DNA from: G963678255 sp963678255
GTDB lineage: Bacteria > Cloacimonadota > Cloacimonadia > Cloacimonadales > WRIO01
Assembly: GCA_963678255.2 (NCBI GenBank)
Contig: CAXXTW010000002.1
Coordinates: 124,001-188,000 of the forward strand
Direction: 5' to 3'
DNA length: 64,000 nucleotides
The notes under the pieces are model-generated. The model had not been told where the DNA came from and did no database searches. It saw only the letters and a program-made list of their open reading frames with translations. The position numbers were made by a program, and so were the translations under genes. Shown in pieces: positions 8,354-18,626 of this stretch; within the stretch, counting starts at the first letter, position 1; the number at the start of each line of letters is the position of its first letter.

Positions 8354-9675
8354 ATGAAAAATTTACTACTCTTCATTACTATAATTTGTGTTCTGTTTGG
8401 GTTTTCTACTTCCTCTGATAAGAGTACTCCAAAAGTCCCTACTCCAATCATTACTCCTGATGCAGGTTCTTATCTGGGTGAAAAACTATTTCAATTACCT
8501 GCAGCCTAGATGATGCAATTATTCATTACACTTTAGATAACAGTACCCCTACTAATTTATCTCCTTTGTACTCAACTCCTTTTACTCTCTCTATTAGTAA
8601 AAAAGTTAAAGCTATTGCTTTAAAAGAAGGTTACACAAATAGTGACGTTGCCTCAAATGCTTATATTATAAATAATGAAACGATTGCAAATCCTGTGATT
8701 AGTTCTCCTACAGGGACTTATTATCAACAACTTTTAATTTCTTTAACTTGTCCAACTGCAGGAGCTCTTATTAAATATACACTTGATGGTACCGATCCTG
8801 ATGAAAATTCTACTCAATACTCAATTCCTTTTACTTTGGATCATTCTACTGTTTTAAAAGTAAAAGCTTTTAAAGAAAATTATTTACCCAGCAGTATTAT
8901 TCAAACAGAATATGAAATCTTTCTTTCTTCAGTTCCTGGAATGTTATTTGTTCAAGGTGGTATGTTTAATAATGGCTCAGCCAATGTTAATCTCTCTGAT
9001 TTTTATATGGGTATTTATGAAGTCACACAATCAGAATGGTTCTACATTATGGGTGATCATCCTTCTAGTGGTGTTGGTATAGGTGATAATTTTCCTGTTT
9101 ATGGGATTTCTTGGTTCTCTGTCATTAAATACTGTAATCTGAAATCTATTCACGATGGGAAAACTCCTTGTTATATTTACGACACCTTTGGAACAAACCC
9201 CGCAGATTGGCCTGAAGGTTGGAATACTGTCTCAGAAAACCACTTAAAAATTACCTGTGATTGGCAGGCTGATGGCTATCGTTTACCAAGTGAAATGGAA
9301 TGGTTATATGCTGCTTTAGGTGGAAATAGAACACATAATTATACTTATTCAGGAACTAATAATCTTTCGGAAGCTGGCTGGTATCAGGGAAATTCTGGTA
9401 ATTATACTCATGTTATTGGCGGAAAAAAGAATAATGAGTTAGGTTTTAAAGATTTGACGGGTAATGTTCTGGAATGGTGTTGGGATATCTATGGAGATTA
9501 CTCCACAACCGATGAGAATAATCCTCATGGAATCGAAACAGGTTCTTTAAGAGTTTACCGGGGAGGTTGTTGGTTTAGTGAAGATACTAACTGCCGTAAT
9601 GACTTTAGATCAAGAAATTATGCAACCACTGTAAATAATGGGATTGGTTTTAGACTAGTTCGTAAAGCAGATTAG
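8354..9675 (+). pseudogene. SUMF1/formylglycine-generating-enzyme-like secreted protein, frameshifted
   Basis: Starts at ATG 8354 (AAAGGA site upstream) with a signal peptide of about 20 residues. The frame runs into TAG at 8507-8509. The protein homology continues in the -1 frame (ISITCSLDDAIIHYTLDNS), so one base is missing near the A5 tract at 8481-8485. Downstream are two chitobiase-C-terminal-like repeats (YTLDNS, YTLDGTDP), then a SUMF1 domain from about 8940: MGIYEVT, the YRLPSEMEWLYAA region, DLTGNVLEWCWD, and the GFRLVR end. SUMF1-domain proteins of this kind are mostly non-catalytic surface or C-type-lectin-fold proteins. Either a recent pseudogene or an assembly error in a homopolymer. 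Confidence 0.8.
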
Positions 9676-9699
9676 TTAATAGTTTCGACATAACTATTT

Positions 9700-9727
9700 G
9701 GGTACATTTATTTGTACCCTTTTTTTA
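9700..9727 (+). terminator. rho-independent terminator
   Basis: GGGTACA (9700-9706), a 6-nt loop, TGTACCC (9713-9719), then seven T. It ends the SUMF1-like gene. Confidence 0.85.
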
Positions 9728-9845
9728 TAGTATAGATCTATCTTAAGAAATAATCCTCCAAATTCAAAATCAATTAAAAAGATAGTAACTAATCATTTAT
9801 TTTTATTTAAATAAAATAAACAAAGATTGCAAACTTTAAACATTA
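9728..9845. other. unique part of a 655-bp intergenic region
   Basis: AT-rich spacer after the terminator with no recognised gene or RNA. The rest of this intergenic region (from 9846) is the long repeat listed next. Confidence 0.5.
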
Positions 9846-10292
9846 ACTAATCAGGTTTCTGAAGATCAGAATTGTTAAAGGATGGATCAAATTATAAAAA
9901 GCTTTTCGTGTATAGGCTAAATCTAAATATAATGATCTTAACATTGGGATTTATCTGATAAAAGTAATTATGAATTTTGAGTGTTAACCCTGCAATCATC
10001 TTAGCAATAATGTAATAATCATTTTAGAAGCATAGCCTTGCAATCTAAATGAAATTGAATAACATAGATGTCTGAACTACACCTCTTTGCGATTGGAAAA
10101 GTAATAACATAAAATAAACTGCTATTGCAAATGAGGATCAACATCCCCTTTAGGGGTTGAACATTTTTTGACCTAAACCTATTAAAATAATACAAAATTT
10201 ATTACTTATCGACCATATGATACTTATCAATTTTAAAAAATGAATATTACTATTGACAAATAGAAAATCAAATATTATATTTGCTAAATAAA
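9846..10292 (+). repeat. about 447-bp direct repeat, copy 1 (upstream cassette of paralog 1)
   Basis: By eye identical to 18798-19244 over its whole length. It contains no ORF. It includes a short hairpin (CCCC/GGGG around 10145-10156) and ends with the promoter of the paralog gene at 10331. A diverged third copy lies near 24224-24475, and the last 110-130 nt recur upstream of the genes at 11775, 20706 and 22127. Confidence 0.9.
10253..10281 (+). promoter_or_regulatory. promoter of paralog 1
   Basis: TTGACA at 10253-10258, a 17-nt spacer, TATATT at 10276-10281. The same promoter, at the same distance from the start codon, is repeated upstream of all five paralogs. Confidence 0.75.
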
Positions 10293-10330
10293 TTTTAAAA
10301 CAAAAAGTATATAATTATGGGAGCACATTT

Positions 10331-11539
10331 ATGCATACTAATTTTAAAAAACAACTTATGTTATTAACCTTAATGTTGTTGGTTTTTGGATTATGGGCAA
10401 ATAGCGAGACAAAAGTTTTCAAATCAATCGATGAAACTGCGAAAATGATTGCCCCGGAACAACACTTGATTAAAACCTTAAATTTCAAAGGGGAAATTAT
10501 TAATTATGCCTATGCCAAAGATACTGGAAATTTAGTTGTAATTGAAGACCTGAACCACCAGTATCGGATGGTTTTTTATGATAAGGAGTTGAATCTATTA
10601 TGGGAGAAAAAAATTAATCACACTAATGGATCTATAATAGTCTATATTTCTGATAATAGTTATACTCTTTTATTGATCAAATCGCTAGAGAATGATAATG
10701 AAGATTATGTCCATATTAGTACTTGGGATATTCATGGTAATCTTTTAGGAGAATTATTAGACGAACCTGCTCATTATGGCGTTTCACCTTCAGGCAGATA
10801 TCTATTTAGATTATTGTTTGATTTTGATGGTCAGTTTCATTCAGGAGAATCTCTGCTTTTTAAAGATTTTCATAATATCTGTATTTATGACAAATATTTA
10901 AAACCAATTAATCTAACAGGATTTAATAAAGATACTGCCTTGGTTACCTGTAAAGTATTTTCTGATTCTTTAGTCGTTTGTTTAAAAGAGTATAGATCAG
11001 GAGAAGGAGACTCTTATCATGTTTCTAAAAAATTTGAATTTTATAGTTTCAAAAATAATACACTTTCATTGATAAAAACAACGAATCTTAAAAATGATCG
11101 TAATTATGATATTAATAATTTCTTCTTTCAGGAAAATAGTTTAATACAAGTAAATAACTACTTCATTGATAGAGTATCAAAAACTGTCTATGATCTTCGA
11201 GGTAACGAGATCTTGAAATACTCATCTCCATATTTGGCAGTTTCTGATAATAAATTACAGGAGTATTCAATTGAAAGTATGAAGAATTATAAAACCTTTG
11301 CTGATAATCAGAAAAAAAGTAAAGAAACTGTAAATTTGGTTGGAGAATCTCTTGTTTACAGTAAAAATAATAATTTGATTATTAATTATAGCAAATACTA
11401 TCCCTATAGAGATCATTTAAATCAGCTATGTGATAATTCCGGAAAGTTATTCTTTACCAAATTTGATTGTTTTATTTCTGATAAATTTAAGAATATAATA
11501 TTTATTGATAAAACAATGATCAAGTTATTTGGAGAATAA
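10331..11539 (+). CDS. exported protein of unknown function, island paralog 1
   Basis: 402 aa. The N-terminus (KKQLMLLTLMLLVFGLWA) is a signal peptide. The mature part is rich in short beta-strand segments ending in D-x-x-G or D-K-x-L (YDKELNLLWEK, WDIHGNLLGE, YDKYLKPINL, YDLRGNEILKY), suggesting a beta-propeller-like fold; I do not recognise a family. The first 100 residues are nearly identical in all five paralogs. The middle (about 100-170) is 'type A', shared with the gene at 19285 but different from the genes at 11775 and 20706. GGGAG precedes ATG 10331. Probably on the cell surface or in the periplasm. Confidence 0.75.
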   Translation: MHTNFKKQLMLLTLMLLVFGLWANSETKVFKSIDETAKMIAPEQHLIKTLNFKGEIINYAYAKDTGNLVVIEDLNHQYRMVFYDKELNLLWEKKINHTNGSIIVYISDNSYTLLLIKSLENDNEDYVHISTWDIHGNLLGELLDEPAHYGVSPSGRYLFRLLFDFDGQFHSGESLLFKDFHNICIYDKYLKPINLTGFNKDTALVTCKVFSDSLVVCLKEYRSGEGDSYHVSKKFEFYSFKNNTLSLIKTTNLKNDRNYDINNFFFQENSLIQVNNYFIDRVSKTVYDLRGNEILKYSSPYLAVSDNKLQEYSIESMKNYKTFADNQKKSKETVNLVGESLVYSKNNNLIINYSKYYPYRDHLNQLCDNSGKLFFTKFDCFISDKFKNIIFIDKTMIKLFGE

Positions 11540-11695
11540 AATAAAAATTGATTTCGAATACTAATAATAACTGTCATATAGTCTAAATAACAATATAACT
11601 GAAAATACTTTTTGAACTAAACCTATAAAAATAATACAAAATTTATTACTTATCGACCATATGATACTTATCAATATTAAAAATGAATATTACTA

Positions 11696-11724
11696 TTGAC
11701 AAATAGAAAGTCAAATATTATATT
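11696..11724 (+). promoter_or_regulatory. promoter of paralog 2
   Basis: TTGACA at 11696-11701, a 17-nt spacer, TATATT at 11719-11724. Part of a repeated cassette of roughly 110 nt. Confidence 0.75.
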
Positions 11725-11774
11725 TGCTAAATAAATATTTAAGACAAAAAAAGTAAATGAAAAGGAGTATATTT

Positions 11775-12995
11775 ATGTCAACAAAAGTAAAAAAACAACT
11801 TATGTTATTAACCTTAATGTTGTTTGTTTTTGGATTATGGGCAAATACCGAAACTGAAGTTTTCAAATCAATCGATGAAACCGCGAAAATGATTGCCCCA
11901 GAACAACACTTGATTAAAACCTTAAATTTCAAAGGGGAAATTATTAATTATGCCTATGCCAAAGATACTGGCAATTTAGTTGTAATTGAAGAACTGAACC
12001 ACCAGTATCGGATGGTTTTTTATGATAAGGAGTTGAAGCTATTATGGGAGAAAAAAATTAATCACACTAATGGATATATATTAGTTTATATTTCGGATAA
12101 TTGTCATACTCTTGTATTGCACAAACTATCAGAAAATGATCAGGAAGTCTATGTTCATATCAGTACTTGGGATAATCAGGGTAATCTTTTAGCCGAAATT
12201 AAAGATGATCCAACTTACTACGGAGTCTCACCTTCTGGTAATTATTTATTTAAACAATATATTGATTTTGAAGGGGATTTTTATTCAGGAGAATATCTGC
12301 TTTTTAAAGATTTTCATAATATCTGTATTTATGACAAACATTTAAAACCCATTAATCTAACAGGATTTAACAAAGATGATGCCTTGGTAACCTGTAAAGT
12401 ATTTTCTGATTCTTTAGTCGTTTGTTTAAAAGAATATAGATCAGGAGAAGGAGACTCTTATCATGTTTCTAAAAAATTTGAATTCTATAGTTTCAAAAAT
12501 AATACACTTTCATTGATAAAAACAACTAATCTTAAAAATGATCGTAGTTATGATATTAATAATTTTTTCTTTCAGGAAAATAGTTTAATGAAAGCAAATA
12601 ACTACTTCATTGATAGAGTATCAAAAACTGTCTATGATCTTATGGGTAACGAGATCATGAAATACTCATCTCCATATTTGGCAGTTTCTGATAATAAATT
12701 ACAGGAATATTCAATTGAAAGTATGAAGAATTATAAAACCTTTGCTGATAATCAGAGAAAAAGTAAAGAAACTGTAAATTTGGTTGGAAAATCTCTTGTT
12801 TACAATAAAAATAATAATTTGATTATAAATTATAGTAAATACATTTCTCATAGAGATCATTTAAATCAGCTATATGATAATTCCGGAAAGTTACTCTATA
12901 CCAAATTTGATAGTTTTATTTCTGATAAATTTAAGAGTGTTATATTTATTGATAAAAAAATGATCAAATTGTATGGAGAGTTTCATGAGAAATAG
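11775..12995 (+). CDS. exported protein of unknown function, island paralog 2
   Basis: 406 aa from ATG 11775, which has an AAAAGGAG site 7 nt upstream; the in-frame ATG at 11757 overlaps that site and is not used. Signal peptide, then the shared N-terminal 100 residues, then the 'type B' middle (HKLSENDQEVYVHISTWD, YLFKQYIDFEGDFYSGE) also seen in the gene at 20706, then a C-terminal half close to paralog 1. Its last 11 nt overlap the start of the following M23 gene, so the two are translationally coupled, which links the family to the M23/vWA protein. Confidence 0.75.
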   Translation: MSTKVKKQLMLLTLMLFVFGLWANTETEVFKSIDETAKMIAPEQHLIKTLNFKGEIINYAYAKDTGNLVVIEELNHQYRMVFYDKELKLLWEKKINHTNGYILVYISDNCHTLVLHKLSENDQEVYVHISTWDNQGNLLAEIKDDPTYYGVSPSGNYLFKQYIDFEGDFYSGEYLLFKDFHNICIYDKHLKPINLTGFNKDDALVTCKVFSDSLVVCLKEYRSGEGDSYHVSKKFEFYSFKNNTLSLIKTTNLKNDRSYDINNFFFQENSLMKANNYFIDRVSKTVYDLMGNEIMKYSSPYLAVSDNKLQEYSIESMKNYKTFADNQRKSKETVNLVGKSLVYNKNNNLIINYSKYISHRDHLNQLYDNSGKLLYTKFDSFISDKFKSVIFIDKKMIKLYGEFHEK

Positions 12996-13329
12996 AATTC
13001 TGATGATTTTTGCCTTATTGTCAATGGTCTCTTCAATATATTCATATACTTGGCCCATTAGTGGTTATCCAGATGCAAATCCAGAACATCCTGTAACAAC
13101 ACAATCTTATGCTGAAAAATATTTAACATCATTTTATGGACTCAGAACAATGCATACACCCACTCTACCTAGAGATAATAATAACCACCAAGGTATTGAT
13201 ATCGGAGTTCGTAATGTAAATGTAAAAACTGTAACTACATCAAGGTTTGTTTTAGCAAAAGATGAGTATGATATTGGTAGAGGTAAATACCTTATTTATG
13301 AAGATGCCGTAAATAATAATATAACCTAT
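12985..13329 (+). pseudogene. M23-peptidase/vWA surface protein, 5' part split by IS
   Basis: Starts at ATG 12985 (GGAGAG at 12975-12980). A signal peptide (MRNRILMIFALLSMVSSIYS) precedes a lysostaphin-type M23 domain; NNHQGIDIG gives the first metal-binding H and D. The coding sequence breaks after codon ITY where an IS element enters. The remainder resumes at 15413. Removing 13330-15412 restores one frame of 1165 codons, so the insertion is the only lesion I see. As it stands it makes a 128-residue truncated product ending at 13371 inside the IS. Confidence 0.88.
13326..13329. repeat. target site duplication, left copy
   Basis: CTAT at 13326-13329, repeated at 15409-15412 directly outside the other IS end. 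A 5-bp reading (CTATC) is also possible because of a run of C at the border. Confidence 0.75.
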
Positions 13330-13458
13330 CCCATCTTTCGGGAAAAATCATTGATTTTAGCACTTTATTGAACGTAAGTGATTGATATGTATGACTCGAG
13401 TATTTGAAAAAGTGCCAAAAAGAACCTAAAATACTAAATAAAATAGCTAAAATAATTA

Positions 13459-13486
13459 TTGACATGTTTTCCAGTGTAAATATAAT
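13459..13486 (+). promoter_or_regulatory. IS transposase promoter
   Basis: TTGACA at 13459-13464, a 16-nt spacer and a consensus TATAAT at 13481-13486. The transposase ATG is at 13493, only 6 nt after the -10 box, so the transcript would be leaderless or nearly so. Confidence 0.7.
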
Positions 13487-13492
13487 AGTCCT

Positions 13493-15352
13493 ATGTTTAT
13501 TATTAAAAAAGAGATTAAGAATAATAAGACTGGTAAGATTTACACTTACCTGCAATTGATGGAGACCGTGCAAACGGACAAAGGTCCAAAACCACGGATG
13601 CTTGTTCATATCGGAGATTTTGATTTAACGGTAGAAGAACAAAAAATACTTGTTGTCATAATTGAGAATAAAATCAAAGGAAATCAGATACTTAAATTTT
13701 CTGATAAACTAGAAAAAATTGCTGACATCGCTTATATAAAATACAATATCAAAATCACAGGTCAAGTACAACAAAAACCTGAAATACAAAAAGGCAAGAA
13801 TGTGGAAGTTGACTTGGATACAACCGAAATGACACAGTCAAGATTTGCAGGTTCAGAGCTTGTTGGGATAGAATTCTGGAATCGCCTTAAGTTTGACGAG
13901 GTGTTACAATCATGTGGATTTTCTCAAAAAGAAACAGATTTGGCAAAAGTTGTTATCTTAGGTCGACTGATCTCCCCAGGTAGTGATCTTCATACTTACA
14001 GGTGGATCAATGAACAAAGCGTCCTTGTAGAATATTTAAAAACATGTTTTTCACGGATATCCAAAGATATGATCTATGAAATAGGCGATATGTTGTACTT
14101 ACATAAAGATCAGATAGAACGCAAATTAAGAAGTAACGTCAAGAGTCTATATCCATATATCGACAAAGTCTATTTATATGATTTAACAAATACCTATTTT
14201 GAAGGAAATAAAGTAGGAAGTGAATTGTGTAAACGAGGCAAGAGTAAAGAAAACCGTACTGATTGCCCATTGGTTACCCTTGCTCTAGTTGTAGACCAGG
14301 AAGGCTTTCCTGTGTACAGCAAGATATACAAGGGCAATCAATCAGAGCCTGCGACATTAAAGGAAGTTCTTCAGGAGGTTTTCAGTCATAGGCAAAATTT
14401 ACAAGAGATCTTTCAGAAACCATCAATAATTATGGATAGAGGGATAGCGACAAGTGAAAATTTGTCCTATTTAAAAAACGAAGGCTATTCGTATTTTGTA
14501 ATAGAAAGAAAGAACCTTGTAAAAGATTATGCTTCAGAGTTCAGTGACTTAACCGGATTTGAGGAATATAAAGATAAAAGCAAACAAAGTATTTTTATTA
14601 AGAAAACAGAGGACTCCGATTCCGTAAAAGTATTGGTATTCAGCACTGGCAGAGAGAAGAAAGAAAAGGCAATAGTTAATCATCAAGAAACAAATTTTCT
14701 TGAAGACAGTAGTAATTTGATCAAATCCAATTTTAAGAATACGATCAAAGACATTGATAAAATCAATATTCGAATTGGTCGCTTGAAAGAGCGTTATGGA
14801 GCGATAGCTGGTAAATACAATTTTATTTTGATAACAGAAGAAAAAGATCAACAGAAGGTCAAAGAGATAAAAATAGAAAAAACAGATAAAAACCCATTGA
14901 AGGATGATTATGCTGGTTGTTATGTTATACAGACGAATCATAAAGATCTTACGGGAAAAGAGATATGGGATTTCTATATGACTCTGACTGAAGTTGAGTC
15001 ATCATTTAGATCAATAAAAACAGAGCTTGGCACACGTCCGATTTATCATCAATTGGACAGCAGGATAGAATCACATTTATTCATTTCTGTTTTAGCTTAT
15101 TCTATTTTGAAGAGTATTACATATAAATTGAATCAGAACAACTTCCGTAAAAGCTGGAAAGAAATCAGAGAAGATTTGTTAACACATATGAGATCAACGA
15201 TTATTCAGCATGATAAAAAAGGTACCGCTTACTCAATAAGAATCACAGGTACGCCTGAAAAAAAAGCAAAAGAAATCTATGATTTACTGGAAATGAAAAC
15301 GTCATCACATAGAATCATAAAAAGAATTAAAAATTCAGATTGTAGAACCTAA
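13493..15352 (+). CDS. IS1634-family transposase
   Basis: 619 aa, full length for the family. The DDE catalytic core is visible: D in LYDLTNTYFEG (about residue 230), D in IIMDRGIAT (about 315), and E in the EVESSFRSIKTEL segment (about 500) with the family's Y/FR helix. The N-terminus (QLMETVQTDKGPKPRMLVHIGD) is also typical. No ribosome binding site precedes the start. Base composition is slightly less AT-rich than the host gene around it. It is probably active or recently active, as no stop or frameshift is present. Confidence 0.9.
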   Translation: MFIIKKEIKNNKTGKIYTYLQLMETVQTDKGPKPRMLVHIGDFDLTVEEQKILVVIIENKIKGNQILKFSDKLEKIADIAYIKYNIKITGQVQQKPEIQKGKNVEVDLDTTEMTQSRFAGSELVGIEFWNRLKFDEVLQSCGFSQKETDLAKVVILGRLISPGSDLHTYRWINEQSVLVEYLKTCFSRISKDMIYEIGDMLYLHKDQIERKLRSNVKSLYPYIDKVYLYDLTNTYFEGNKVGSELCKRGKSKENRTDCPLVTLALVVDQEGFPVYSKIYKGNQSEPATLKEVLQEVFSHRQNLQEIFQKPSIIMDRGIATSENLSYLKNEGYSYFVIERKNLVKDYASEFSDLTGFEEYKDKSKQSIFIKKTEDSDSVKVLVFSTGREKKEKAIVNHQETNFLEDSSNLIKSNFKNTIKDIDKINIRIGRLKERYGAIAGKYNFILITEEKDQQKVKEIKIEKTDKNPLKDDYAGCYVIQTNHKDLTGKEIWDFYMTLTEVESSFRSIKTELGTRPIYHQLDSRIESHLFISVLAYSILKSITYKLNQNNFRKSWKEIREDLLTHMRSTIIQHDKKGTAYSIRITGTPEKKAKEIYDLLEMKTSSHRIIKRIKNSDCRT

Positions 15353-15408
15353 AAAAAAAGTCGATGCCCTATTGATCAGGGTTTTAGGCTCATTTGACGA
15401 AAGTTGGG

Positions 15409-15412
15409 CTAT
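15409..15412. repeat. target site duplication, right copy
   Basis: CTAT, matching 13326-13329. Confidence 0.75.
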
Positions 15413-18400
15413 CACTATTTTCATTTGAGTCATAATCCTCAAGGGAATCCAAACGTTATAACTCCAAGTGGAGATAGTATTGGTGTTTCAGGAAATACTG
15501 GATCAGGGCATAAATATCATTTACATTTTGGAATAGCAGTTAATGATAAATTTTGTCATCCTCTCGGATTCCTTCCATATACTGCCTCAAACAATATAAC
15601 AGTCAATGCTATTACTACAGAACCAAACAAACTTACTCTTAAATTTCTATCTACTGGACCGTTTATAGATTTGGACAAAGTAACTTTTACAATAAATTTA
15701 AACAATAACTCTCATATAAATGTAACCCTTCCATTTTCTCCTTACAATAAAAGTATTTTAAATCCCATTAATGCTTATCCATCAACAAATTTGATTCATA
15801 CCATTGTCGGTACAGATTGGAAATATGCATTAAAAGGTGAAAAGATTGGGAATAATCATGTTTTGACTGTATGGTTAACGACTGATTCTGAAGACACAGA
15901 AAAACATGCTACAAGTGTTACGGGTCAAGCAATAAATACCTTGAATGTAGTCGAAAAAAGTTTTGATTTCTCATGCTTTGATGTAACAGATAATGTTTTA
16001 CTTCTTGGAGATGCAACCGGTAGTATGTATGAAACACAACAAGATATAAGAAAGATCTCATTTTTAAAAGCATTTCATACTTCGTTAAATTCAAATAAAA
16101 TGATTCAAAGTCTTTATACCTTCTACTGCGATGGAGAGGATCTCGCTCATCCGAATTTTGTGAATATCATTCCGGAAGGGCAATATTCTTATAATCCTGC
16201 AACACTTCCAGGTGCTTACATGAGTATTAATGCCTCTGCCTCTTCAAGTTGTAATCGAGCGACTCTCTTTAACACTGCAATTTCTTCAGCAAGAAATGCA
16301 TTATTTTCAGCAAATCAAGATATGGATAAACACATAATATTAGTTTCTGATGGAAGAAAAGAAGATTATGAATCAGAAGCATTGATAAGAAATGCAGCCT
16401 TAAGTCTCCCAAACAATGTTAAATTGCATACAATCGGTCTATTGACTGGTCTAAATCAGCAATTAATGAAAAGAATTGCAACCTGGGGAAAAGGAAAATA
16501 TTACTATTTAGGTCCATTGGATAGCCCATATGAAATAGCAACAGCTTTACAAAGTGAAATTTTAAGTACGAGTGTAAATAGCGTACAAAATGGTGTGATT
16601 CCCTACACTGGTGACATTACATCTTATCAAGAAGTCATAAATAAAATTATTTATGTAGATAATCCAGGATATCCCATAAAGTGTTCTTTTTCTTACTATA
16701 AAAGACATGAAAGTAGTGCAAATTATGAGACAGTTGTTCTTCCTGCTGGTTTTGAAACTATTAGTAAGAAAGTAAAAATATATACGCCAAGTAACTATTT
16801 GTTAAAAGAAGCTGATACTGCATTATTGGCTCAATATGGGATTGTAATTGTAAATAATAACAATTCTGCTTCTGTCACAGATTTATTAGTGGAAATAAAT
16901 AACCCAACTCAAGGGAATTGGAGAGTAGTCATTGAAACTGCTAATACAAATAATAATACGACAGCTTTTAACATTTTTAAAACAGTTCATTATACTTTTT
17001 CTTCAATGATAGATTCAAAAATATTTGTTGATCTCGATAATACTACAATTGAAAATGCCAAAAAAAATGAAGCAATAATGATAAAAGCTAAAATTATTAA
17101 TTTAGAAGATATTCCTTTAAGTCATGTAAGCTTTCTGGCAGAAGTTGGAATTCCCGGAACAGTTTCATGGTTATCAGAGAAAGTAATTGTTCAGATGTTC
17201 CAAGATCCTATTGATCCAACAATTTATAAAGGATTTTTAAATAATACGAATAAATCGGGATCTTATTCATTTAAAATCTTCTTTAATGCTGAATGTAATG
17301 GTTGCATAATTGAAAGAGTTAATTACTGCACTACATTTTTTGATTCTCCATCTGACTATGATTCTAAAACATATCATAATGGATGGAATTGGGTTAGTTA
17401 CCCTAGACTTTATGCAGAAGACGAGAATAACATAGCTCAGGATTATGAATCATTATTCTACCCAATCTCCAAAAATTTAAATCAAGTATTAGGAATTGAT
17501 GGGAAAATTAATAAAGATAATGACCTTTTATACACAGAAGATCTTCCCTTAATATTTTCAAATCAGGGATATAAACTTGAATTTACAGGATTACCAAATA
17601 ATACTTTAACCTATGATCATTATGGAACACAGATTAATCCTGATGAATTTATTTATCTTAATCAAGATCAGTATGAATATTGGCTTGGGTATAATCGATT
17701 AAACAATCAAGATCCTTTGGGGTCATTCTCTTCTGCAGTAAGACCATATATCACTTCTATTAAAGGAGAAGATTGGTTTATGTTCAATGTAAATGGAAAC
17801 TGGGCTACAACAGCTCATGCAGTTTTTGAATACGGAAAAGGATATGAAGTAACTTTTTCAAAAAATAGAAACTTCAATTCTTTTCAAATAATTGAAACTC
17901 AGGCAAAAGAAAAGATTATTATACCTGTACCCCAATATTTTTCTTTTAAAGAATTATCCGACTATCAGTGTGTTTTGGTAGATTCAATTACCGATGTTAC
18001 AGATCTAAGAGAAATTGCAGTTTATCAAGATACTACCTGTGTGGGAGCTGCTGTCTTTGAAGGATATCCAATTCATATAAAAGCTTATGTAAAAACGGAA
18101 ACAAAATCATCTGAACCAATAACTTTTAGATTAGTGACTAATTCAAAACAAACTTTAAACATTAAAAATGCTTTAGTTTACGATATGTCAACAAACACAT
18201 ATAAACCTGGAATCATTGAAGCAAATCCAAAGAAATTAGCTAAAGTTTTGTTAAATGCAAAAGATTGTGATGTGTCGCAAATAGTTGTTCCATTGTCTCT
18301 AAGTCAGAACTATCCGAATCCTTTTAATCCAAATACAAAGATTTGTTTTAGTATTCCCTCTGATGATAATATAAAAATCAATATTTATAATGTTAAAGGT

Positions 18401-18565
18401 CAGAGAGTAAAACAATTAATAGATAAATCTCTTAAAAAAGGATATCATTCGATTAATTGGGACAGTACAGACCAAAACAATAAGGCTGTTACGTCAGGAG
18501 TATATTTTTACCAATTAAAAACCAGTAAAAATGTATTAATAAAAAAAATGTTGTTAATCAAATAA
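15413..18565 (+). pseudogene. M23-peptidase/vWA surface protein, 3' part with C-terminal sorting domain
   Basis: Continuation of the gene begun at 12985. It opens with the rest of the M23 domain (YFHLSHNP, then K-YHLHFG with the HxH zinc ligands). A von Willebrand factor A domain follows about 200 residues in, with a variant MIDAS (LLLGDATGSM) and IILVSDGR. A long beta-rich region follows. The last 85 residues are a type IX-like sorting domain (SQNYPNPFNPNTKICFSI and GVYFYQLKT...KKMLLIK). The intact product would be a 1165-aa exported wall-active or adhesive protein. The piece has no start signal of its own beyond a spurious TTG at 15404 inside the IS end. Confidence 0.85.
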
Positions 18566-18582
18566 CACCTGTTTTTCAAGAT

Positions 18583-18626
18583 AAAAAGAACACTAATTCA
18601 ATTCAATGAGCTGGTGTTCTTTTTTG
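18583..18626 (+). terminator. rho-independent terminator of M23/vWA gene
   Basis: Stem AAAAAGAACAC (18583-18593) with GTGTTCTTTTT (18614-18624), then more T. The 20-nt loop contains a smaller ATTCAATTCAAT repeat. Confidence 0.75.

Larger units (their letters stand above)
13330..15408 (+). mobile_element. IS1634-like insertion sequence (IS4 superfamily), complete
   Basis: 2079 bp. The ends are imperfect inverted repeats: CCCATCTTTCG on the left and CGAAAGTTGGG on the right (10 of 11 match when inverted), with weaker similarity further in. Flanking CTAT duplications and exact restoration of the host frame on removal show a simple transposition. It carries one transposase gene with its own promoter. 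Only one copy is in the window. Confidence 0.88.

Noticed and set aside
8470..8510. Programmed -1 frameshift in the SUMF1 gene
   Set aside because: The A5 tract does not form a canonical slippery heptamer in the right frame and no downstream stimulatory structure was seen; a deletion is simpler.
11711..11932. Minus-strand frames of about 64-73 codons at the 5' ends of the paralogs (also 19248-19442, 20642-20863, 22063-22284)
   Set aside because: They lie antisense to the conserved promoter and signal-peptide region, and their similarity to one another only mirrors the plus-strand repeats. No ribosome binding site was found.
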